64,000 nt of DNA from positions 2,480,001-2,544,000 of the forward strand of contig CAWGMO010000002.1 in the NCBI GenBank assembly GCA_963823735.1. Direction: 5' to 3'. Positions 42,954 to 49,578 of this stretch are shown here, one piece after another. The translations under genes were made by a program, and so were the position numbers. Source of the stretch: Actinoallomurus sp963823735 (GTDB lineage: Bacteria > Actinomycetota > Actinomycetes > Streptosporangiales > Streptosporangiaceae). The notes beneath the pieces are model-generated. The model was not told the origin of the DNA, made no database searches, and saw only the letters and a program-made list of their open reading frames with translations. Each line of letters starts with the position of its first letter. Position 1 is the stretch's first letter.

Positions 42954-43979
42954 TCAGGCGAGCCCGTCGCGGGGCCGCGCGGGCCCGGTCGTCCCACGCA
43001 GGGAGACAGGCGGGGCGACGAGTACGTGGCGGTGCGCCGCGTCGGGATCGGCGATGCGCTGGATGAGCATCTCGACGGCGCACGCGCCGAGCTCGTCCGC
43101 CGGCACGTCGGCGGCGGTGAACGGCGGGTGGAGGTTCTCCGCCCAGTGCCGGGCGGCGACGCCGACGATGGAGAAGTCGCCGGGCACGGCCAGGCCCGCA
43201 TGGGTCAGCGCGCGGTACATGCCCGGAATCGCGGCCTCGTTGATGGTGGCGATGGCGGTCAGGCCGGGATGCTCGGCGAGGAGCCGCGCGACGCACGAGA
43301 CGCCGGACTGGGCATCGTCGGCGCAGCACACGTGCACGCCGTCGAGCTCCCGCTCGGCCAGCGTCCGGGTGAACCCGGCGCGGGTCCGGTGGCTCGGACC
43401 GTACCCGGCGGCGACCAGCTCCGCGGAGCGGTCGACCAGCGCGACGCGGCGGTGACCGAGGTCCGCGAGGTGATGTGTGCAGTTGGCGATCAGCGTTTCG
43501 TAGTCGATGTCCACCCAGGACACCTCGTCCGGATGGCTGGTCCGGCCGATGCAGACGAAGGGCAACCCGCTCTGGCGCAGGCGGCTGACCCGGTCGTCCT
43601 CCAGGCGGATCTCCATGAGGATCACGCCGTCCACGCGCCGGCCGCCGACCATGCGCTCGAACGAGCGATCGTGCTCCCCGCCCGACGGTGAGAGAAGGAC
43701 GTCGAGCTCGGCGTGGGCGGCGGCGTCGACGACGCTGGCCACGAAGCCGAGCTGCATGTCGGTCAGGCGCCTGCCAGCGGGCGGGATGACCAGGCCGATC
43801 GTGCGGGTCCGGCCCTCTTTCAGCGCGCGGGCGACGGCGTTGGGCCGATACCCGAGCTCGTCGATGACGGCCTGGATGCGCTGCCGGGTCGCCTCCGACA
43901 CCGGGCGCTTGCCGCTCAGGGCGTAGGAGACGGTGCTGCGCGCCACGCCCGACCGCCTGGCGATCTCTCCGATGTTCAC
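42954..43979 (-). CDS. LacI-family regulator R5
   Basis: This 341-residue LacI-family repressor has an HTH at the very N-terminus (IGEIARRSGVARSTVSYALS, about residues 3-22), hinge AVARALKEGRTR and a sensor domain (FSIVGVAARHWAENLHPPFTA). GTG 43979 has GGGGAGGAG upstream. It is divergent from the GH63-like gene and flanked by perfect CGAATCGATTCG palindromes, so it most likely binds them. The same word family occurs before the GH39-like (4524) and beta-helix (11583) genes, suggesting control of those distant genes in trans. The effector sugar is unknown. Confidence 0.88.
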   Translation of the reverse strand: MNIGEIARRSGVARSTVSYALSGKRPVSEATRQRIQAVIDELGYRPNAVARALKEGRTRTIGLVIPPAGRRLTDMQLGFVASVVDAAAHAELDVLLSPSGGEHDRSFERMVGGRRVDGVILMEIRLEDDRVSRLRQSGLPFVCIGRTSHPDEVSWVDIDYETLIANCTHHLADLGHRRVALVDRSAELVAAGYGPSHRTRAGFTRTLAERELDGVHVCCADDAQSGVSCVARLLAEHPGLTAIATINEAAIPGMYRALTHAGLAVPGDFSIVGVAARHWAENLHPPFTAADVPADELGACAVEMLIQRIADPDAAHRHVLVAPPVSLRGTTGPARPRDGLA

Positions 43980-44021
43980 CGGCGCTCCTCCCCTGGTCCG
44001 ACCGAGACGTACATCGCAGAT

Positions 44022-44032
44022 CGAATCGATCG
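44022..44032. promoter_or_regulatory. Operator-like site just upstream of R5
   Basis: CGAATCGATCG (44022-44032) keeps one full arm of the CGAATCGATTCG palindrome and lies 43 bases before the R5 start codon on the other strand; it fits autoregulation. Confidence 0.45.
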
Positions 44033-44078
44033 TATCGAGGACGGTCCCTGGTTACGGCGGCGCTTCCTCCACGTCCCA

Positions 44079-44123
44079 TTGACGTGGGAAGCATACCGGC
44101 CTACGTTCGTGCGAATCGATTCG
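44079..44123 (+). promoter_or_regulatory. Promoter and perfect operator of the GH63-like gene
   Basis: TTGACG (44079-44084), 17 bases and TACGTT (44102-44107) form a promoter-like pair, and the perfect palindrome CGAATCGATTCG (44112-44123) lies at the start of transcription. A small hairpin (44069-44087) overlaps the -35 box. Confidence 0.65.
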
Positions 44124-44174
44124 ATGCAGAGTGGAAAACCTCGTGTAACTCGGGTCAGCGGAGGTCGCACAGTC

Positions 44175-44342
44175 ATGAGATCAGCGGCAGTCAGCCGGCG
44201 TCCGGCCGGCGGGATTCTGGCGATGCCGACGGCGACGGGTGGCGTGGCCGCATGCTCCGCCTCGTCCGGCGGCGCCCACACCGCGGGCGCCGTGAAGCGC
44301 TGGCCCCCTCCCCTTGCGATCGAAGGAACCCACCTTTCATGA
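44175..44342 (+). pseudogene. Remnant of a sugar-binding lipoprotein gene (signal peptide only)
   Basis: The 55-residue frame starts with a lipoprotein signal (basic N-terminus, hydrophobic core, lipobox GVAAC) followed by SASSGG, exactly as in ABC sugar-binding proteins, but then ends after AHTAGAVKRWPPPLAIEG. The tail TAGAVK resembles the C-terminus of sugar permeases. Its stop overlaps the GH63-like ATG (ATGA), as a permease stop would. The simplest reading is an internal deletion that removed the body of a binding protein and the permease genes, joining the first and last codons of a former transporter. Confidence 0.6.
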
Positions 44343-46066
44343 CCGTCGCCACCGGCCCGGTGTTCTCCCCGCAGGAGATCCCGTTCAGCTTCCGCGGGTC
44401 CTGGTTCGGCTTCTCTCCCGTGGTGGGCGAGAAGACCTACGCGGAGGACGTCCACCTGGTGTCGCACCAGAACGGCATGCATCCGATCCTGCGGCTGATC
44501 CCCATCGTGGGGGACGCCCGCGCCGAGACGGCCGTCACCGCCACGCCGGACCGGCTCACCTGGACGTGTGACGCCGGCCGAATCGACCTCGCCTACGAGA
44601 AGGCGGACGCGGTGCGAGTGCGGGGCCAGGGCCTCGGACTCCGCGTGCTGGCCGGCGACCCGGTCCTGACGCCGTTCAGCGGAACGTACTTCTTCCAGGA
44701 TCCCGGCGACGGCTCGTGGGTCTTCACCGTGTACCAGACCGGGCGCCGCTACCGGGTGACGGTCCTGGCCGGACAGGCCGCCGAACATCTCGGCGAGCAG
44801 GCCCTCGGCACGGCCGAGCGTGGCGTCGTGATGCCGGGTGACGGCGAGGCGTGGCAGATCGCCATCGAGGAGTACGAGACCGCGCGCGCCCCGTTCCAGA
44901 GCTCGCACCGGTTCTCCGAGGTGGTCACGGCCGCGCGCGCCGACTTCGAGCGATTCCGCGACGCGGTGGCGCCGTGGCGCGGCGACCGGACACCCGCCGC
45001 TGAACTGGCCGCCTACGTCCTGTGGTCCGCCACGGTGGGGGCGGCCGGGTTCGTCACCCGGCCCGCCGTGCTGATGTCCAAGCACTGGATGGACAAGGTA
45101 TGGAGCTGGGACCACTGCTTCAACGCCATCGCCCTCGCCGGCGGCCTGCCGGACCTGGCGTGGGACCAGTTCCAGCTGGTGTTCGACCACCAGGACGCCG
45201 CTGGCGCGCTGCCCGACTCCATCACGCACTCCGAGGTCCTCTACAACTTCGTCAAGCCGCCGATCCACGGTTGGGCGCTGCGGCGCCTGAGCCCCCCGCG
45301 CGAAGGCGAACCGGACGAGGTCTACCGGAGGCTCGAGCGATGGACGTCGTTCTGGCTGACCTCCCGGCGCGTACCCGGCCACGAGCTCGCCCACTACCAG
45401 CACGGCAACGACAGCGGCTGGGACAACGCGACCACCTTCGACCCCCAGCGCGTCGTCGAGACCGCCGACCTGGCGTCCTTCCTCGTCCTTCAGATGCGCG
45501 AACTCGCCCGCCTCGCGGCCCGGCTCGGCCGGGCCGACGCGTCGGCCCACTGGGGCCGGGCCGCGGACCGCATGCGCGAGGCGCTGCTCGCCGAGCTGTG
45601 GACGGGTGAGCGGTTCCTCGTCCGGGACGCGCGCTCCCGGCGTACCTGGACCAGCTCCAGCCTCCTCGAGCTCATGCCGATCGTGCTGGGAGACGAGCTC
45701 CCCGAACCCGTCCGCGCGTCACTGGTCTCCGGCATCGAAGCACACCTGACCACGTTCGGGCTCGCCACGGAACCGCCCACCTCACCGCACTACCAGGACG
45801 ACGGGTACTGGCGCGGTCCCATCTGGGCACCGTCCACCGTTCTCATCGAAGACGGCCTCCGCCGTTCCGGATATCAGGGCCTGGCGAACGAGATCAGCGC
45901 CCGCTTCCGCGCCCTTTGCGAGAAGTCGGGGTTCGCGGAGAACTTCGACGCCCGCAGCGGCGCAGGGCTCCGCGACCGCGCCTACACGTGGACGGCCAGC
46001 GCCTATCTCATCCTCGCCGCCGCGCACGAGGACCGCCGTGCCGGGACAGCGGCGGCCTCGCCATGA
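44339..46066 (+). CDS. MGH1/GH63-like (alpha/alpha)6-barrel glycoside hydrolase
   Basis: This 575-residue cytoplasmic protein (no signal) has an N-terminal beta-sandwich (about 1-200) and a six-hairpin barrel. Segments KVWSWDHCFNAIALAG, HQDAAGALPDSI and NDSGWDNATTF match the catalytic region of GH63/GH37/mannosylglycerate-hydrolase-like enzymes, with the paired acidic residues WDH and GWDN. Exact substrate is not readable; relatives are often named amylo-alpha-1,6-glucosidase. It follows R5-type operators and the remnant of a transporter gene, whose stop overlaps its start. Its regulator R5 is divergent. Confidence 0.75.
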   Translation: MTVATGPVFSPQEIPFSFRGSWFGFSPVVGEKTYAEDVHLVSHQNGMHPILRLIPIVGDARAETAVTATPDRLTWTCDAGRIDLAYEKADAVRVRGQGLGLRVLAGDPVLTPFSGTYFFQDPGDGSWVFTVYQTGRRYRVTVLAGQAAEHLGEQALGTAERGVVMPGDGEAWQIAIEEYETARAPFQSSHRFSEVVTAARADFERFRDAVAPWRGDRTPAAELAAYVLWSATVGAAGFVTRPAVLMSKHWMDKVWSWDHCFNAIALAGGLPDLAWDQFQLVFDHQDAAGALPDSITHSEVLYNFVKPPIHGWALRRLSPPREGEPDEVYRRLERWTSFWLTSRRVPGHELAHYQHGNDSGWDNATTFDPQRVVETADLASFLVLQMRELARLAARLGRADASAHWGRAADRMREALLAELWTGERFLVRDARSRRTWTSSSLLELMPIVLGDELPEPVRASLVSGIEAHLTTFGLATEPPTSPHYQDDGYWRGPIWAPSTVLIEDGLRRSGYQGLANEISARFRALCEKSGFAENFDARSGAGLRDRAYTWTASAYLILAAAHEDRRAGTAAASP

Positions 46067-46194
46067 CCTGACCCGAGAGGGCGGGTACGCGCCGCGGCGG
46101 GCCGTCCACGCGAGTCGACACGGACCGCCTACCACCGTTCCATCCACCGGCGCCGACCGGCGCCAGGTAAACCGGACTTCGCCGAACCCGGTGG

Positions 46195-46590
46195 GCTTCA
46201 TTTCCATGGCGCCCCGTAGCGGGATGCGATCTTGCCGAGTACGCCGCCGGCGTTCGCGAGCTTGCGTTTGAGTTCGATCTTCTTCTGTTGTGCGGCCCAC
46301 AGGCGCTGGGCTGCGGCGGCCTTGGCCTTCGTGGTAGTAGCTGTCGCCGTAGTAAGTGCCGTGCCATGGGGTCCAGGACGGTTCGTAGTGCTTGATGTTG
46401 CCGACCGTCCAGCCCGCGCATGAGGCAGAGCTGCCGTGGCTGCACTCGTCGACCATCTGGCCGCTGGGGTCGGAGTCGGTGGTGGGGTTGTCGTTGCTGT
46501 AGGAGTAGCCGTTCATCTGCTGCGGGTCACTGCTGTCGATCATGGGATCGACGGACAGGAACCGGCCGTTGTCGGCGTCGTACTCAGTCG
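46195..46590 (-). pseudogene. RHS/YD-repeat protein C-terminal fragment
   Basis: The frame reads EYDADNGRFLSVDPMID then DPQQMNGYSYSNDNP and TDSDPSG, the RHS-associated core signature, followed by a variable tail. The large upstream YD-repeat region is absent, no start codon fits, and near 46325-46335 the reading frame changes to one rich in Ala/Lys (KAKAAAAQRLWAAQQKK). RHS proteins are large exported polymorphic toxins; this is a truncated remnant left in an accessory junction between the sugar island and the LysR gene. No immunity gene is recognisable. Confidence 0.7.
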
Positions 46591-46703
46591 GGAGGCTCCA
46601 AGCGGATCTCGCAGATCCCGGGCCGCGCTGGAAACGGTTCGCCGGTGACCGGTACGTCGCCGGTGAGGTCTATGTCGAGAACTTCGAGGCCGAGTCGGGT
46701 CAC
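46584..46703 (-). other. Small open frame at the RHS fragment junction
   Basis: A GTG-started frame of 39 codons (containing DIDLTGDVPVTGEPFP) ends in a TGA that overlaps the point where RHS similarity starts in another frame. Codon use looks coding-like but it has no ribosome site and no recognised family. It may be a small gene or the tail of another broken gene. Confidence 0.25.
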
Positions 46704-46811
46704 GGCTGAAGGACCGTCCTCAGGGCATGGCGTCGGAGAACGTGAAGGCTGCCGGGATTTCTGAGAAGTAGTAGGACATTTCCTGCATTACTTCCTACAT
46801 GACTGGAGTTA

Positions 46812-47840
46812 ATGTCTGGCGTAACAAACCTGGCGCACAGGATCGGACCGCCCGTGGACCTCGGCCCGCACCACCTCCGGATGATCGAAGCCATCGCGTC
46901 GACCGGCAGTATCAGTAAGGCTGCCGCTCACCTCGACCTCACCCAGCCTGCCGTGAGTACCACGCTTCGTCGTGTCGAGAGCCACCTGGGGGTCCAGCTT
47001 TTCGTCAGGTCGCCCGAAGGTGTCACGCCGACGCCCATCGGCACCGAGGTGGCGGCGCGGGCTCGGGTCGTCATGTCGTGTATCGACGATTTGAACATGG
47101 CGCTGGCCCGTAAGCCGCTCGCGGACTCGCCCGCGCTTCCGCTTCGGGTGGGCGCGCAGATCTGTCCCGCGCTGGTGCAGCTCAGTGACCGGTTCGACAC
47201 GCTCTTCCCGTCCGCGCGGCTGCATCTGCGCGTCGACCGGGGAAGCGGGCGGATCGTCTCCCTCATCGCGTCCGGTGCGCTGGACATCGGGCTGGTCCAG
47301 GTGCCGCGGGGCCACATACCGGCCACGCCGGCGGGCGTGGAGAGTTTCGTGCTCGTCGACAACGAGCCGATGCTGGTCGGCGTGGCCGCGAACAGCCCGC
47401 TGGCCTCCTGTGATGTCCTGGCGCTCGGCGATCTGGCCGAGTACGACTGGGTCGACGACGCGGCCGATGACGGCCCCTGGCCGGCGTACTTTCGTGAGGT
47501 GTGCGCCGCCGCGGGGTTCCGGCCGCGGGTCAACTTCTGGTCCAGCGACTGGCAGATCTCCTCGTCGCTGATCCGCTCGGGCCGCGCGATCGGTCTCTAC
47601 CAGCCGACCGCGGTCGCGCGCGACGGCGTGGAGTTCCGGCGGCTGGAAGACGATCCCTTCGGGCAGCGGATCATGCTGCTTTGGCGGCAGGAGGCGGCCG
47701 CCGCCGCTCTCCGGATGCGCGACGCGCTCAGCCGCGCCCACCTCGAACTCGTACGCGCCAGCCCGGCCTACTCGCGCTGGTGGGACGAGCACCCGGAGGC
47801 GCATCCGGCGTTTCAGGCCGACGGCAGGCCGGAGGAATGA
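46812..47840 (+). CDS. LysR-family transcriptional regulator
   Basis: This LysR-type regulator of up to 342 residues has a winged HTH (SISKAAAHLDLTQPAVSTTLRRVE) and a C-terminal effector domain. The HTH normally starts at DLGPHHLRMIEAI, so GTG 46854 is a possible shorter start; ATG 46812 has only GGAG at short spacing. GTAGGA (46771) and TCCTAC (46793) form an inverted repeat just upstream that may be its autoregulatory site. The target genes are not evident: the left neighbour is an RHS remnant and the right neighbour converges. Confidence 0.85.
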   Translation: MSGVTNLAHRIGPPVDLGPHHLRMIEAIASTGSISKAAAHLDLTQPAVSTTLRRVESHLGVQLFVRSPEGVTPTPIGTEVAARARVVMSCIDDLNMALARKPLADSPALPLRVGAQICPALVQLSDRFDTLFPSARLHLRVDRGSGRIVSLIASGALDIGLVQVPRGHIPATPAGVESFVLVDNEPMLVGVAANSPLASCDVLALGDLAEYDWVDDAADDGPWPAYFREVCAAAGFRPRVNFWSSDWQISSSLIRSGRAIGLYQPTAVARDGVEFRRLEDDPFGQRIMLLWRQEAAAAALRMRDALSRAHLELVRASPAYSRWWDEHPEAHPAFQADGRPEE

Positions 47841-47874
47841 CACGAGGGTCCCCGGCGTGCCGGAGACCCTCGTG
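47841..47874. terminator. Bidirectional terminator between converging genes
   Basis: CACGAGGGTC and CCGGC pair with GCCGG and GACCCTCGTG with one central mismatch, directly after the LysR stop and 9 bases from the opposing stop at 47883. Confidence 0.85.
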
Positions 47875-47882
47875 GTCCACAC

Positions 47883-48704
47883 TCAGCGAAGCGTGTTCGC
47901 CCTGCGCCTGCGGATCATGATCGCGCCGGCCGCGACCACGAGCGCGCCGCCCGTACCCATCGCGGCGAGAGCGGGCGAGGGAACGCCACCCTCACCGGCG
48001 GGCTTGGCGGCGGGTGCCGGCTGGTAGCCGCCGAGCCTGCCGTCGTGGACGTACTTCGAGCCCGGCAGTTTGTCGGCGTAGCGACCGTGAACCAGCTTCT
48101 GGTACGCGGTGAGCGACACGCCCTGCGTTCCGACGGAGGTCTTCGCGGTGGAGCTCAGCGCGGTGACCGTGTCGCCGGAGAGCCGGTACCAGGCATCCAG
48201 CTGAGGCTCAAGGAAGACCATCCCCGAACCCGCCTGGGCCGGGTACGCGGCGTCGGCACCGGAGCCGATGTTCATGATCTGCCAGCCCTGCGGGCTCTTG
48301 ACGAGCTGGACCGAGGCGTCCTGGCCGGTGGCCGACCGCGCGCCGAACACCATGTACGCGAACGTGGCGACCGGAGCGTTCCGGTCCCCGCGTACGAAGT
48401 CCGGGTTCAGCGAGTAGACCGCGTGGGCCGACGTGGTGGTACGCGGCGCCTTGGCCTTCATCGCCGTGGCGCCGTCCGGAGACGTCGACGTGAGCTTGCC
48501 GGCCTGGTGCCGGTCCATGTTCACGAAGAACTTCGCCAGCTTCATCCGCGTGTCCGCCTGCGAGGCGACCTTCTGAGCGGCGGCGGCGTCACCGGCGGAC
48601 GGCCCGGCGGGGGTCGGGGCAGCCATCGCAACGCCTCCTCCCATGATCACTGACACGCCTATGCCGACTCCGGCCGCGATCCGGCCGACACGCTGTTTTG
48701 ACAT
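47883..48704 (-). CDS. Membrane-anchored secreted protein paired with papain-like protease
   Basis: No family was recognised. The 273-residue protein has a signal peptide (about 1-28), an extracellular domain of about 200 residues rich in small residues (VYSLNPDFVRGD, FAYMVFGARSATGQ, KSPQGWQIMNIGSG), a Pro/Ala linker and a C-terminal hydrophobic segment followed by RRRRANTLR, which would leave it anchored with a short cytoplasmic tail. ATG 48704 was chosen because AGGAGA stands eight bases upstream; ATG 48719 is an in-frame alternative. It starts about 20 bases after the cysteine-protease gene, so the two are an operon. A role as substrate, inhibitor or partner of the protease is inference only. 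Confidence 0.8.
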   Translation of the reverse strand: MSKQRVGRIAAGVGIGVSVIMGGGVAMAAPTPAGPSAGDAAAAQKVASQADTRMKLAKFFVNMDRHQAGKLTSTSPDGATAMKAKAPRTTTSAHAVYSLNPDFVRGDRNAPVATFAYMVFGARSATGQDASVQLVKSPQGWQIMNIGSGADAAYPAQAGSGMVFLEPQLDAWYRLSGDTVTALSSTAKTSVGTQGVSLTAYQKLVHGRYADKLPGSKYVHDGRLGGYQPAPAAKPAGEGGVPSPALAAMGTGGALVVAAGAIMIRRRRANTLR

Positions 48705-48724
48705 CGTGGGTCTCCTCATCGCGA

Positions 48725-49321
48725 TCAGCCGCTCATTCCGGAAAGCGCCTGGCCCCACTGGAACTGAGAGTTGCTCACGTAGCTGCTGTAGTACATCTCG
48801 TTGTACCGGGGGCTGCTGGGCCACGGGTCTCCGTACGAGATGGTCTGGGTGCTGGGGTTGTACCCGTAGATGACCTGCGCGTGCCCGCCACCGGCGGTCC
48901 AGTAGATGCCGGTCTCGATCGGACGCCCACCGTCGATCGAGGAGGTGACACCCTGGAACGACAACGGGCCGGTGACCTGGCCCGGCGCCATTCCCAACTG
49001 CGAGAAGGCGTTCTGCACCCACGAGAGCTGACCGGGCTCGTTGGGGCACGCGGTGCTCGTGGAGTAGCCGAGCGCCAGGTCACAGAAGGTGTTCTGGCTG
49101 ATCCCGGAGTGCCCGAAGTACTCGGCGATGGTCAGCCCACTGGCCGCCCAGCACCACTCGTCCTGCTGCTGAACCTCCTGGTTGATGCCGATGCTGCCGG
49201 CCGACGCCGTGCCCGGCACCAGCATGATTGCCGCCGCGGCCAGCGCACCGGCCAGCCCGGCGGCCGCGCGGCGACGCGATCGAGTCGATCGCGCCCCGTC
49301 GGAGCCTGTCCTCTTTCTCAT
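48725..49321 (-). CDS. Secreted papain-like cysteine protease (AvrRpt2/C39-like)
   Basis: This 198-residue exported protein has a signal peptide (about 1-41) and a compact papain-like domain. Catalytic Cys57 lies in QQQDEWCWAASG, the characteristic opening of AvrRpt2-type/papain-like proteins; the histidine is in GGGHAQVIYGY and the third residue in SYGDPW. ATG 49321 has AAAAGGAGA upstream. It is cotranscribed with the membrane-anchored protein at 47883-48704. Substrate unknown. Confidence 0.85.
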   Translation of the reverse strand: MRKRTGSDGARSTRSRRRAAAGLAGALAAAAIMLVPGTASAGSIGINQEVQQQDEWCWAASGLTIAEYFGHSGISQNTFCDLALGYSTSTACPNEPGQLSWVQNAFSQLGMAPGQVTGPLSFQGVTSSIDGGRPIETGIYWTAGGGHAQVIYGYNPSTQTISYGDPWPSSPRYNEMYYSSYVSNSQFQWGQALSGMSG

Positions 49322-49532
49322 GCCGTCGGCTCTCCTTTTCCCGGCCTACGAGCACGAGCCGCCCAGGAGAGACATCATCGAGATCCGGTGCCGGGGTTCC
49401 GGGGCACGATTCCGCACCTGGTAGGCGTGAACGCCCCAACAGTCACATTCCGGATGCTTCGCGCCTAATGCCAAGAGGCCATAACAGAAGTGAATGGCCG
49501 TCCGCATTCCGGTGGTGAGCTTCACCGGGGGT

Positions 49533-49572
49533 CCGCCGGGCCTGTCGGGTATGCACCGGACAGGCCCGGCGG
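49533..49572 (-). terminator. Terminator of the S15 peptidase gene
   Basis: A perfect 14-base stem (CCGCCGGGCCTGTC against GACAGGCCCGGCGG) with a 12-base loop starts 6 bases past the stop codon. The stretch 49322-49532 shows no gene. Confidence 0.85.
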
Positions 49573-49578
49573 TTTCGG

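Noticed and set aside
46130..46170. Repeated GGCGCC palindromes after the GH63-like gene as a mobile-element end
   Set aside because: Short GC palindromes are common here and there is no transposase or target duplication near them.
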